NCBI GenBank assembly: GCA_016839515.1
Contig: JAEOUE010000275.1
Coordinates: 1-36,333, forward strand
Direction: 5' to 3'
DNA: 36,333 nt
Source: Candidatus Hodarchaeum mangrovi
Lineage (GTDB): Archaea; Asgardarchaeota; Heimdallarchaeia; Hodarchaeales; Hodarchaeaceae
The notes under the pieces were generated by a model. That model had not been told where the DNA came from, made no database searches, and worked only from the letters and a program-made list of their open reading frames with translations. Positions 17,553 through 26,274 of this stretch are shown in pieces (position 1 is the stretch's first letter; every line of letters begins with the position of its first letter). Made by a program: the position numbers and the translations under genes.

Positions 17553-18281
17553 CTAAAAACCTTCGTAGTGTTTAAAGTAATTCACTAATGTCTCCTCAAC
17601 TGGTCCTAAAATGGTATTATTAGTCAATGGAGAAATTGGAGTTTTGTTCATATTAAATTCTAAGATGACAATATTAGGATTCAAACGTTTAGCATGAAAT
17701 GGAAAATCAGCGACAGGATAAACTAATGAGGAAGTTCCAGCCACTATCAATAAATCCGTGTTAGCAAGCCTTTCAAAACTAGTATTAATCGTAGTAGAGT
17801 CTAAACTCTCACCAAACCAAACAACAGCAGGTCGAAGTAATCCATCACATAAAGGACATTTGGGTAAGGAATTTACAATGTTTAAAAGGACTATATTTTT
17901 TTCCCCACATTCTACACACCGTGTTTTCATAATTTCTCCGTGCAAATGTATAACACATCTTGATCCTGCCCTCTCGTGTAAATCATCGACATTTTGAGTT
18001 AAAATTACGATATTACATCCTTGGGATTCTAATTGAGCTAATATAGTATGGGCAGGATTAGGTTGTGCTTTTTGAATTAGATTAATGCGCCAATAATACC
18101 ATTCCCACACAAGAAAGGGATTTTTGTCAAAAGCTGAGGGAGTTGCTAACTCTTGAGGGTTATAATTTCGCCATAATCCGTTTGATCCGCGGAATGTAGG
18201 AATCCCTGATGGTTGGGAAATTCCTGCTCCTGTTATTACTGTTATTTTCAGTTCCTGTAAATTAAATTTTATGGAAGACAT
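17553..18281 (-). CDS. Sirtuin (NAD-dependent protein deacylase), SIRT5/CobB-like
   Basis: Sir2-family enzymes use NAD+ to remove acyl groups from lysine. NAD-site motifs are GAGISQPSGIPTFRG (residues 18-32) and TQNVDDLHERAG (95-106). The catalytic histidine is in HLHGE (His114), and four cysteines (C122, C125, C142, C145) bind zinc. WEWYYWR places Tyr62 and Arg65 in the Y-x-x-R arrangement that in SIRT5 and CobB recognises succinyl or malonyl groups, so desuccinylase activity is likely. At 242 residues it is full length and ends with TAG. It is divergent from the Lrp regulator. Acyl-CoA genes nearby (23042, 34820) are consistent with a need to remove acyl-lysine marks, but this link is inferred. 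Confidence 0.93.
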   Translation of the reverse strand: MSSIKFNLQELKITVITGAGISQPSGIPTFRGSNGLWRNYNPQELATPSAFDKNPFLVWEWYYWRINLIQKAQPNPAHTILAQLESQGCNIVILTQNVDDLHERAGSRCVIHLHGEIMKTRCVECGEKNIVLLNIVNSLPKCPLCDGLLRPAVVWFGESLDSTTINTSFERLANTDLLIVAGTSSLVYPVADFPFHAKRLNPNIVILEFNMNKTPISPLTNNTILGPVEETLVNYFKHYEGF

Positions 18282-18422
18282 TTTTAATGTCCTTAATTAG
18301 TTTAATCAAATTAAATTCATTAAATCGTAAATCCAAATTTAAAATCATTGAAAATTTAGTTATAGGTTATGTTCATTTCGAGATTCGTCTTATTCCGAAT
18401 TTAGAATTTTTGCGATAATAGC

Positions 18423-18435
18423 AAAATATATAAAC
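18423..18435 (+). promoter_or_regulatory. TATA box of the Lrp/AsnC regulator gene
   Basis: AAAATATATAAAC is a strong archaeal TATA-like element. Its centre is about 50 bases before the ATG at 18478, placing transcription start near 18455, inside the tandem palindromes described next. Confidence 0.6.
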
Positions 18436-18442
18436 TAGAAAT

Positions 18443-18469
18443 TAACAATTGTTACTTAACAATAGTTAA
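18443..18469. promoter_or_regulatory. Tandem palindromic operators upstream of the Lrp/AsnC gene
   Basis: TAACAATTGTTA (18443-18454) is a perfect 12-base palindrome. TTAACAATAGTTAA (18456-18469) is a near-perfect second copy; their centres are 14 bases apart. They lie directly downstream of the TATA box and over the expected transcription start. This layout fits negative autoregulation by the Lrp-type protein encoded immediately downstream. They may also affect the divergent sirtuin gene. Confidence 0.6.
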
Positions 18470-18477
18470 TTAAATAA

Positions 18478-18945
18478 ATGGGAATTAAAATGATAGACGA
18501 TAAAATTGATCAGGAAATCTTAGAAATTTTAAGCAGGGATGGAAGAACTAAATTTACTACCATCGCGAAGAAAATTAATCGTACTGAAGGGACCGTCCGC
18601 AATAGAGTTCGAAGACTCAAAGAAAAAGGTGTTATTCAAGGATTCCGCGTTGTTACTGATCCTGAAAATCTTGGATTTGAAAAACAAGCTGTTATTCGTT
18701 TCTCTATGGAATCATCTTATGAAGCCTATAGTCAATTAGATCAGCTTCCATATATATGCCAAGGCGCTAACTGCAAATTACTTTCCTTATATCGTTCCAA
18801 TGGTGATAGTACTTTTATGCTTGAAGTTATGAGTAAAAGTAAGCAAGATTTGGAATTCTTTATTAAAGAACTCAATAAATTTGACGGTATCGATGATTTA
18901 GAAATCCTGGAGAAGGAAGAAAAGATTTACGATCATCTTGCTTAA
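18478..18945 (+). CDS. Lrp/AsnC-family transcriptional regulator
   Basis: The 155-residue protein begins with an AsnC-type helix-turn-helix (about residues 5-55; IDQEILEILSRDGRTKFTTI, NRTEGTVRNRVRRLKEKGVI). A RAM-type ligand-binding domain follows (about 70-150). It binds DNA as a dimer or higher oligomer and usually responds to amino acids or related metabolites. The C-terminal GIDDLEILEKEEKIYDHLA is unusually acidic. Tandem palindromes and a TATA box sit just upstream, indicating self-control. ATG at 18490 (fifth codon) is an alternative start. The regulated genes are unknown; the neighbouring sirtuin is the first candidate. Confidence 0.92.
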   Translation: MGIKMIDDKIDQEILEILSRDGRTKFTTIAKKINRTEGTVRNRVRRLKEKGVIQGFRVVTDPENLGFEKQAVIRFSMESSYEAYSQLDQLPYICQGANCKLLSLYRSNGDSTFMLEVMSKSKQDLEFFIKELNKFDGIDDLEILEKEEKIYDHLA

Positions 18946-18974
18946 TTGTTTTCAAAAATTTCCTTTTCCTCCTC

Positions 18975-18991
18975 TTTTTTTAAATTTTTAT
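18975..18991 (+). terminator. T-rich terminator after the Lrp/AsnC gene
   Basis: A run of seven T, then AAATTTTTA, begins 30 bases after the stop of the regulator and follows a pyrimidine stretch. U-rich RNA of this type is a usual archaeal termination signal. Confidence 0.4.
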
Positions 18992-19122
18992 CTTGATTAA
19001 AAGAAAGTAATTAGTTTTTTATAATTTTTTTATTTTAATCCCCCAAGACATCATAGTTAAATGATGGTTCTATTTTTTATTAGTTCCGAGAAATATAACG
19101 CTAGGAACCCTGAGGTATTAAC

Positions 19123-20118
19123 TTGAAAGAAATTCAAATAACTTTACCTTCGGATCGTAAGACACTTCTTGATGAATTAATTAAAGAATATTCGGTTAAC
19201 GCCATATCATATGACTTTGGACCTTCCATCCGTTACGAACTTACAGTTAGCAATTATGAAACTAACATTTTTATCGAAGAATTAAAAGCAAGAGGAATTG
19301 GTACAGCCTATGGTACGATTCTTGTTCGTCCAGTTTCTCTTCTTATCTCCAGTCGAGGTTCTAAAAATACTATACCCTCAAGTGCTGGTGTAAATAGACA
19401 AGAAATTCTTGCTAATCTTGGAGATATTTCGGGTTTTGCTTATGATTATCTTCTTCTTAGCTTTCTTGCGTCAGCTTTAGCAGCCCTAGGATTGCTCAAT
19501 AATGATGCTGTTGTAATTATTGCATCAATGATAGTTGCTCCTCTTTTAGGACCAATTCTGTTAACTTCACTTGGCTTATTAACACTAGAAACAAGATCAT
19601 TCATCACGCGTGGGGTTTTTGCAGAATTTACGGGGATTATCACAGTAGTAATAACAGCTGCTTTTATTGGAGGTTTTTTCAGTTATTTATCAAGCATTAA
19701 TATTTTACCACCAATTGACCTGACGACAGAACTTTTAAACAGAACTAGATTAGACCTAGCTTCAGTATCCCTTGCAATTCTTGGTGGATTTGCAGCAGGT
19801 ATAGTTGTAGCTCGGGGTCTTGACGTTTCAATTGTAGGTGTAGCAATCGCAGCTTCTTTATGCCCTCCTGCTGCTACTATAGGTATTTTAAGTTCTTTAG
19901 GGGAAATAACACTAGCTATCCAAGCTTTAGGGTTACTTCTATTGAATATTTTTGTAATTAATTTATCTTGTACATTGGTTTTTTGGATTTTTGGAGTGAA
20001 AAGTACTGGAATTTCTAAAAGACAATCAGATAAGGTTCGACGTTTTATTGCAATTTGGATTATTATAGTAACTGTTTTATTATTATTAATTCTGATTCTT
20101 GCTAATATTATACGATAG
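19123..20118 (+). CDS. DUF389 (TIGR00341) family membrane protein
   Basis: The 331-residue protein has a soluble N-terminal ~90 residues of ferredoxin-like or ACT-like appearance (EIQITLPSDRKTLLDELIKE). It is followed by about six hydrophobic segments (110-325). The membrane part shows the DUF389 hallmarks NNDAVVIIASMIVAPLLGPI and a second inverted-repeat-like block with GFAAGIVVARGLDVSIVGVA and AASLCPPAATIGI. The family is widespread in archaea and bacteria; its transport or channel role is not settled. The start is TTG with GAGGT (19112-19116) six bases upstream. It converges on the CofD-like gene with 5 bases between them. Confidence 0.88.
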   Translation: MKEIQITLPSDRKTLLDELIKEYSVNAISYDFGPSIRYELTVSNYETNIFIEELKARGIGTAYGTILVRPVSLLISSRGSKNTIPSSAGVNRQEILANLGDISGFAYDYLLLSFLASALAALGLLNNDAVVIIASMIVAPLLGPILLTSLGLLTLETRSFITRGVFAEFTGIITVVITAAFIGGFFSYLSSINILPPIDLTTELLNRTRLDLASVSLAILGGFAAGIVVARGLDVSIVGVAIAASLCPPAATIGILSSLGEITLAIQALGLLLLNIFVINLSCTLVFWIFGVKSTGISKRQSDKVRRFIAIWIIIVTVLLLLILILANIIR

Positions 20119-20123
20119 AAGTA

Positions 20124-22487
20124 TTAATTCTCTCCTTCATCTTTCTCCCCTTTATTGTTATTTAACTGTACAATACATAATCGGCCTTCAATTACATCAA
20201 TTTTCGCATTAATTTCATTCTCATTTATCATTTCTAGAACAAGAGATTCCAATTCAGTTGGATCTAGCTCAACACTTCTGGCTAACGTTTCAATTGGAAC
20301 ACTTCCCAATTTACGAATTTTTTCAGCCAACTCCGCACGACTTTTTCTTCGTAATAAACCGTCTGATAATGATCCTGCTACACTTAAAACCCGCTGGAGA
20401 TCACCTTTTTGATATGCATGATAAATATCGTAAAGAATGTTAGCAAAAGACCCGATATTTCGAGTTAGGGCATCTTGTACTAATTTAACACCAATCTTAC
20501 TTTTATGCTCTATAACTTCCAGAGCAACAAGACCAGCATCAAATTTTAACAATCCTAACCAAATTTCATCGGATTTAAGAGTTTCATCTCCATAAAAGGA
20601 TAAATATGATCGAATCGCTTGTCTTTGTAAGGTAACATCTCTAGAGGCTATCATCCCTATTAATGAACGAACATGTTCTCGTTCAATCGGTGTAAGCGAC
20701 TTTTTGATATGAAAATTGACTAATTGTTCAATAAACTCCTCAATGAATTGTAAATCTTGTTTAGATATTTGGTTGATGATTACTACCTTCTGAGTATATC
20801 CAACAAAATCAGGAGAAGAAAGATCTACTAAGAACCAATCAGATAAAGCTTTTAAAAAGACTAATGGTCTAACTTTTATGAATTCCACGAAACTAGGAAT
20901 TAATTGAGCTGAATGTTTATCTAATTCTGCTGTTATCTTTTTAGCTGCATGTGTAGCCATATCACTATTCTTAGAGATAGCTTCTATTATTCCATTTAAG
21001 ATATTCGTCTCTGTCTCTTGAGGTGTGTTCAAGAATTTCTGAATAGCTTCTGCAAAAGCCTCTTGACTTTCAAAATCTGCTATAACTTCTTGTTTTTCTT
21101 TTTCAGGAGCTGTACTTGAAGATGATTCAAGCATATCAGGATCAATAACAATAGATGATTGTTCAGGAGAGGGAGTTTCTGAAGTGAGCTCCTCCATCAA
21201 AGATTCAATCATTTCTTGGGTAAGTTGTAGGGAGGGATCTGGGAAATCAAAATTTCTTTTCTCTGTATCTTCGAGTTTGATAGGATCAGGTTTTTCGGTC
21301 GGAGTTAGTATTTCTTTTATTGATGGAAGTTTCTCCTCTGTCACTTCCGACTCGTTGGGTGGTTTTTGTTCGCTTTCTGTGACGATTTCCTCAGGTGTAT
21401 AAGTTAATCGAGTAACTAAATCTTCCAAATTTGTATCTTTCTTCTTTGGTTCCTCGCCTTCAACTGAAAGTTCACTTTTTGAAATGCCCATACCTTTGAG
21501 GACTGCTTCAATGACTTTTATTCCCTCTGATTTAGTCAAATCCTCCATAATTACATTAAAACCTTTAGATCGAAGTGCTGTAACTTCACTGGAATCTTCT
21601 GGGCCAACAATTAGGTGATCGACAACACCTGCTCCTAATTCTGCTAACCCTTGCATTGAAGGTTTTACACCTAATAATTGTAGAATAAATTGTTCTCTAA
21701 AGGAAAATTTAGAAGGAATGAGTAAAGTAGAAGGAGATTTGGATTCTTTTAATACTTTAGTAAAGGATTTATGTAATAGTAGGATTGCAAGGCTGCAAGG
21801 ATCTCCAGGAAGAATTAATATCGCATCTGATTCTTCAATTATCTTTCTAATTCGGTCATTAATAATCTCTCTATTGGAATCTAGTCCAATAACTTCAATT
21901 AATGGTTTCGTCTTTTTCTTCCCTTTACTCTCTTGAGTCTCTTGTAATAATCGTTGTAACTCTTCGAGATCAGTTTTAGTTTCAGATTCTCTACTAATAT
22001 GTCCTGTAATTTGAAAATAACGAAGAGGGATTAATTCTCTTTCAGTTCGTATTTGAATAAATTCTTTTACGGGAAATTCTAGATTATACACTGTAATATG
22101 CTTTGAGGCATAATCAGTTAATGCCTGAAAGAATTCAGTAAAGTCTTGGTTTACCTTATGTCGTTCTGAAATCCATTGAACTAAGAATCTTTCTGTATCT
22201 GTCAGTGGTAATTTAGTTTGAGCAATTGGTTGTGAAAATACTTTAGTAAGAGAGCTCTTGGTCAAATCATCTGGTACTAATGCATTGGCAAGCTCTACTA
22301 ACTCAAGATGATACCAAAATTCAGTAATTTTATTTTTATCCTTACTGGTATTCCCATTTTCGGATAAAGTAAAATCTGCGGTTGTATTCAAAAGGATCGA
22401 AAACTCAAGGCCAGAAATCAGGAAATTTTTTAACAAGGGGTTTATTTCAACTCCTGTTGAAATAATCAATAGCTTTTTAGTTCCCAT
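20124..22487 (-). CDS. CofD-like domain fused to an acidic linker and a PCI-like C-terminus
   Basis: This is a 787-residue multidomain protein. Residues ~1-335 resemble CofD, the 2-phospho-L-lactate transferase of coenzyme F420 synthesis: LLNTTADFTLSENG near 32, IRTERELIPLRYFQI near 146, ESDAILILPGDP near 219, LLGVKPSMQGLAELGAGVVD near 271, and VIMEDLTKSE near 312. The catalytic part looks degenerate: the usual N-terminal GGTG loop reads STGV, and the usual NTGDD metal motif reads NTTAD. Residues ~340-480 are an acidic, Pro/Glu/Ser-rich linker. Residues ~480-715 are helical repeats, and the end is a winged helix with ETLARSVELDPTELESLV and NEINAKIDVIEGRLCIV, strongly PCI-like. A regulatory or scaffolding role is more likely than F420 synthesis, but this is inference. 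Confidence 0.78.
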   Translation of the reverse strand: MGTKKLLIISTGVEINPLLKNFLISGLEFSILLNTTADFTLSENGNTSKDKNKITEFWYHLELVELANALVPDDLTKSSLTKVFSQPIAQTKLPLTDTERFLVQWISERHKVNQDFTEFFQALTDYASKHITVYNLEFPVKEFIQIRTERELIPLRYFQITGHISRESETKTDLEELQRLLQETQESKGKKKTKPLIEVIGLDSNREIINDRIRKIIEESDAILILPGDPCSLAILLLHKSFTKVLKESKSPSTLLIPSKFSFREQFILQLLGVKPSMQGLAELGAGVVDHLIVGPEDSSEVTALRSKGFNVIMEDLTKSEGIKVIEAVLKGMGISKSELSVEGEEPKKKDTNLEDLVTRLTYTPEEIVTESEQKPPNESEVTEEKLPSIKEILTPTEKPDPIKLEDTEKRNFDFPDPSLQLTQEMIESLMEELTSETPSPEQSSIVIDPDMLESSSSTAPEKEKQEVIADFESQEAFAEAIQKFLNTPQETETNILNGIIEAISKNSDMATHAAKKITAELDKHSAQLIPSFVEFIKVRPLVFLKALSDWFLVDLSSPDFVGYTQKVVIINQISKQDLQFIEEFIEQLVNFHIKKSLTPIEREHVRSLIGMIASRDVTLQRQAIRSYLSFYGDETLKSDEIWLGLLKFDAGLVALEVIEHKSKIGVKLVQDALTRNIGSFANILYDIYHAYQKGDLQRVLSVAGSLSDGLLRRKSRAELAEKIRKLGSVPIETLARSVELDPTELESLVLEMINENEINAKIDVIEGRLCIVQLNNNKGEKDEGEN

Positions 22488-23041
22488 GTCTTGGCCTCTT
22501 TAGTTTAGAAACAAAAGATCAGATATTTTAATATTTAGCTAAAATTTAACAAAAATGTCGGTTTATTACTTTCTTTTCTAGAATTCCCACAATTAATTAA
22601 AAATCATATCTTTTTGTAAAATTCTCTCTCGCAATTAATTTCGAAAATAAAAATTCTAATCTATCTTGTTTTTTAAATTTCTTTATAAATCTTGTTAACA
22701 AATATTATCATTATTATAAAAAAACTATGAAGAGTAGAAGCAAAAGAGAAATAAAAGCAATATTTCAATATAATTTATCAAACTTTATTGAAAATACCTC
22801 TATTTAGAATTTAAATACTCAAATATAATACAAAAGATTAAGATATAGGATTTTTTCTTTAAATTCTATCTTCTCCCATATTTTTAAACTTAGATTAATA
22901 CAATAAATTCACAAATACAGTAATTTAATTAAGATAATTTGATAATAAATACAAGATCTATATGCAAAAAAAGTTCTAAAAATCTTGTTTCTAAGAATTC
23001 TCTAATGATAAAAATAATTTTTTAAAAAAAAGGTGTCCTAA
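22488..23041. other. 554-base AT-rich non-coding region
   Basis: This is the longest gene-free stretch. It lies between the divergent starts of the CofD-like gene and the acyl-CoA dehydrogenase, so it should contain both promoters. TTTATAAAT near 22681 is a TATA-like candidate. A perfect 11-base inverted repeat is formed by TAGAATTTAAA (22805-22815) and TTTAAATTCTA (22858-22868). In such AT-rich DNA this could be chance. No coding sequence or RNA gene was recognised. AGGTG near 23032 is a plausible ribosome site for the next gene. Confidence 0.5.
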
Positions 23042-24205
23042 ATGACAATTAGTTTTGATTTGCCAGAAGAAGCACTAATGATACGCGAAACAGTTCGTGA
23101 ATTTGCCCAAAAAGAAATTGCTCCTATAGCTGGAGACCTAGATGAACAAGAAAGATTCTCTTATGATCTTACAAAAAAGATGGGAGATTTAGGTTTAATG
23201 GGGATATTCCTTCCAGAGGAATATGGAGGAAGTGGATTAAGTTATTTATCATATATTATTGCTGTAGAAGAACTAGCCCGAATAGATGGTTCACAAGCTG
23301 CTACCGTGGCTGCACATAATTCTTTAGGAATCGGTCCAATTTATTATTTCGGAACTAAGGATCAAAAGGATACATATTTGCCACAACTGACCACTGGTGA
23401 AAAACTATGGGGATTTGGATTGACAGAACCTGAAGCTGGATCAGATGCTGGAGGAACTAAAACAAAAGCAGTGAAAGAGGGAAATGAATGGATAATAAAT
23501 GGATCGAAAATTTTTATCACGAATGCATCTGAAAAAATAAACCTCGGTTCTACTATTCAAACTATTACTGGAACAACACCTGAAGGGAGAAAAATATATA
23601 CTTGTTTTCTGGTAGAACAAGGAACTGAAGGTTTTGAAGCAAGGACAATGCATAGAAAATTAATGTGGAGAGCAAGTATTACCTCTGAATTATATTTTAC
23701 TAATTGTCATGTTCCAGAGACCAATATACTAGGTAAAATAGGTGAAGGATTCCATCAAATGCTTGATACTTTGGATAAAGGACGATTATCAATTGGAGCA
23801 ATGGGTTTAGGGTGCGCACAAGGTGCATTTGAATTGGCTTTAGAATATGCAAAGCAACGAAAAGCTTTTGGGAAACCTATTTCTCATTTCCAAATTAATG
23901 CCTTTAAACTTGCAGATATGGCTGTAGAAATTGAGGCAGCTAGAAATCTTTTATATAAAGCCACCTGGTTATTTGATCAAGGACGTTCAGAGTACAACAA
24001 ATTTGCTGCGATGGCTAAATTATATTGTTCTGAAGTATCTAATCGTGTAGTAAATCAAGCTGTACAAATTCATGGTGGTTATGGTTTAATGAAAGAATAT
24101 CCAATCGAACGATTCTACCGAGACCAACGTTTACTAGAGATTGGCGAAGGTACTTCAGAAATACAAAGGCTAGTTATCGCTCGTCAATTAGGATGTTTTA
24201 AATAA
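23042..24205 (+). CDS. Acyl-CoA dehydrogenase
   Basis: This FAD enzyme introduces a double bond into an acyl-CoA. Family motifs are all present: GFGLTEPEAGSDAGGTKTKA (about 121-140) and IINGSKIFITNAS for the flavin and substrate sites, RKAFGKPISHFQ in the C-terminal helices, and IHGGYGLMKEYPIERFYRD with GEGTSEIQ. Glu369 in the last motif is the usual catalytic base of short- and medium-chain members. At 387 residues it is standard length. It stands alone after a long intergenic region. Chain-length preference cannot be read from the sequence; butyryl-CoA-type or branched-chain activity is common for this sequence type. Confidence 0.95.
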   Translation: MTISFDLPEEALMIRETVREFAQKEIAPIAGDLDEQERFSYDLTKKMGDLGLMGIFLPEEYGGSGLSYLSYIIAVEELARIDGSQAATVAAHNSLGIGPIYYFGTKDQKDTYLPQLTTGEKLWGFGLTEPEAGSDAGGTKTKAVKEGNEWIINGSKIFITNASEKINLGSTIQTITGTTPEGRKIYTCFLVEQGTEGFEARTMHRKLMWRASITSELYFTNCHVPETNILGKIGEGFHQMLDTLDKGRLSIGAMGLGCAQGAFELALEYAKQRKAFGKPISHFQINAFKLADMAVEIEAARNLLYKATWLFDQGRSEYNKFAAMAKLYCSEVSNRVVNQAVQIHGGYGLMKEYPIERFYRDQRLLEIGEGTSEIQRLVIARQLGCFK

Positions 24206-24209
24206 TTAC

Positions 24210-24758
24210 TCAAATTCTTTCATTATGTAAAAAAGAAAATATAAGTGTGTCCATTGTATCTCCCCATGATACATATTTTTCAGGTACTGAAGGAAGAGGT
24301 TCACTAGCTGGGGGATTATTCCTCGCATATCGGATATAAGAAATTTGAGCAAAATGATGTATCGCATGTAAAGAAGTCCGTTCAATCAACCAAGCCAATG
24401 TCCCTTTTTCAGCAATTTTATTTTGCTCAAATTTTGGTGTTTTTATTAATAGCTCTGAATCAGAGCAATTATCAAGTGAATCTATTAAATATTGACCTAA
24501 TTGATTATAAATGTGTATCATATCGATAATGGACATCGTTTTTTCAAGATATTGAAAAGATTCATCATCTAACATTTTAAGCCAATAGATTTCAGCATTT
24601 ATTATATGTCTAAAATAACTATAGATAGTTCGGGCATTTGTCCCTTCAGGAACCCAAAATAAATCCTCTGATGATAAATTTTCCATTATTTTGTTTCCAT
24701 ATTTTCTTAAAGTGACTATTACATTTTTAAGATCTTTTTTCCCATTCATATTCTTCAC
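24210..24758 (-). CDS. DinB/YfiT-like metal-binding helical protein
   Basis: This is a 182-residue helical-bundle protein of the DinB-like superfamily. The typical histidines appear as YFRHIINAEIYWL (about 45-60) and SLHAIHHFAQI (about 128-140), which together would bind one divalent metal. Many relatives are thiol-dependent transferases or of unknown function. The start is GTG at 24758, with ATG at 24749 as an alternative. It lies 13 bases downstream of the CrtI-like gene on the same strand, so it is probably co-transcribed. Its stop is only 4 bases from that of the acyl-CoA dehydrogenase (convergent). Confidence 0.8.
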   Translation of the reverse strand: MKNMNGKKDLKNVIVTLRKYGNKIMENLSSEDLFWVPEGTNARTIYSYFRHIINAEIYWLKMLDDESFQYLEKTMSIIDMIHIYNQLGQYLIDSLDNCSDSELLIKTPKFEQNKIAEKGTLAWLIERTSLHAIHHFAQISYIRYARNNPPASEPLPSVPEKYVSWGDTMDTLIFSFLHNERI

Positions 24759-24771
24759 ACACGTTATATTC

Positions 24772-26274
24772 TTATTTTTTTAAATTAGATATTATATCAG
24801 TGGTTAATTTTGCACTACTAAATACTCCAGGTATTCCCCCTCCAGGGTGGGTCCCTGCACCTACAATATATAGACCTGTAAAATCTTCAAATCTATTATG
24901 TGGTCGAAAAAAAGCAGATTGCGTAAATGTAGGAGCTAAAGAAAAAACAGCTCCCTTATAGTCAAGATATCGTTCCTCAAAGTCTTTGGGTGTTAAAATT
25001 TTTTCAGTAGCTAAATGTTTAGATAGATTAGGAAGGAAATTTTTCTCTAAAAAGCCCATGATAAGATTTCTAAAAGGTATTTTTTCCTCCTCCCAATTGA
25101 TATTTGAATCTTGATTAGGAACAGGTACAAGAATATAAAAAGTTTCCCCTTCAGGGGGTGCCAGAGATCGATCAATACGAGATGGGACATATAAATATGC
25201 CGAAAAATCACCTTGCTGGTTTAATTGCTTTTTATTGAAAATTTCATCTATTAATCCTTTATATCGCTTACCAAGAATAATATTATGAAGATGTAAATCA
25301 GGATAAAGTCTATTTGTCCCAAAATAGATCATAAATACACTCATACTATATATAGAATGACGGTACTTAAATTCTCGGATTCTAGTCTTCTTAGCTTTAG
25401 GAATTAACTTTAAATAAGTTGTAGCAACAGGGGCATTTGATATAACAATATTGCTGTTTAATATTTTACCGTTTTGAAGAATAACTCCTGAAACTTTTTT
25501 TTTGGTCGAAAATAATACCTCTTTTACCTCAGAATTTAACTGAATATTTCCTCCCATACGAATAAAAAGTGCAGCGAGCTCCTCTACCAATTTTCCTGTA
25601 CCTCCTCTTACAAACCAAACACCCCATTCTTTCTCAACAGCTTGAATCAACATATAAATAGCTGTTATTTTAAATGGATTCCCCCCTATCAATAATGGAT
25701 GGTAACTAAAAACCATTCGTAATTTATCGCTTTTTATATATTTAGAAACATAAGAGTAGACAGATTTATACGCACCTAGCTTGAGTAACGCAGGAGCAAT
25801 TTTTAGCATAGACCAAAATGATTCAAAGGATTTATCTGAAAGCTCCATGAATCCCTTTTGAAAAATAGGCTCAATAGATTTAATCATCTTTTTATAACCT
25901 TCTGCATCATTAGAATCAATTGCTTTGATCTGTTGTATGTTTTCTTCTATTGTTGAATAATCAAAATGGGATCCATCATTAAAATAAATTCGAAAATAAG
26001 GTTTAACTGGTTTTAATTCTAAGAAATTAGACATTTTTTCATTATTTAGGCTGAATAATTCTTCAATAAGATAGGGAGCGGTTACTGCCGTTGGCCCTCC
26101 ATCAAAAATATAATTACCCTTTTTAAAGACTGATGCTTTTCCACCAAGACGATCAGTTTTCTCAAGAATTGAAACTTTATATCCAAGTGCTTGCATTCTA
26201 ATAGCTGCTGCTAATCCTCCTAATCCAGCTCCTATAACAATGACTCTCTTCTCATGATTTTGAATGTGAATCAT
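24772..26274 (-). CDS. Phytoene desaturase (CrtI)-like FAD oxidoreductase
   Basis: The 500-residue protein begins with a dinucleotide-binding fold (VIVIGAGLGGLAAAIRMQALG) and the family continuation LEKTDRLGGKASVFKKGNYIFDGGPTAV. It ends with the FAD-contact LYIVGAGTHPGGGIPGVFSSA. This is the layout of CrtI/CrtN carotenoid desaturases and of retinol-saturase or prenyl-lipid reductase relatives. No other carotenoid gene is nearby, so the substrate may be an isoprenoid but is unproven. The start is ATG at 26274 after GGGAT. The gene is upstream of, and probably co-transcribed with, the DinB-like gene. Confidence 0.88.
   Translation of the reverse strand: MIHIQNHEKRVIVIGAGLGGLAAAIRMQALGYKVSILEKTDRLGGKASVFKKGNYIFDGGPTAVTAPYLIEELFSLNNEKMSNFLELKPVKPYFRIYFNDGSHFDYSTIEENIQQIKAIDSNDAEGYKKMIKSIEPIFQKGFMELSDKSFESFWSMLKIAPALLKLGAYKSVYSYVSKYIKSDKLRMVFSYHPLLIGGNPFKITAIYMLIQAVEKEWGVWFVRGGTGKLVEELAALFIRMGGNIQLNSEVKEVLFSTKKKVSGVILQNGKILNSNIVISNAPVATTYLKLIPKAKKTRIREFKYRHSIYSMSVFMIYFGTNRLYPDLHLHNIILGKRYKGLIDEIFNKKQLNQQGDFSAYLYVPSRIDRSLAPPEGETFYILVPVPNQDSNINWEEEKIPFRNLIMGFLEKNFLPNLSKHLATEKILTPKDFEERYLDYKGAVFSLAPTFTQSAFFRPHNRFEDFTGLYIVGAGTHPGGGIPGVFSSAKLTTDIISNLKK

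Noticed and set aside
20155..21936. Several open frames on the plus strand inside the CofD-like gene, including Ser-rich ones
   Set aside because: They are antisense shadows of the acidic, Glu/Ser-rich coding region on the minus strand; none has family features or a ribosome site.
20124..22487. Functional 2-phospho-L-lactate transferase for F420 synthesis
   Set aside because: The GGTG and NTGDD motifs are altered, the protein is more than twice CofD length, and no other F420 gene is present.
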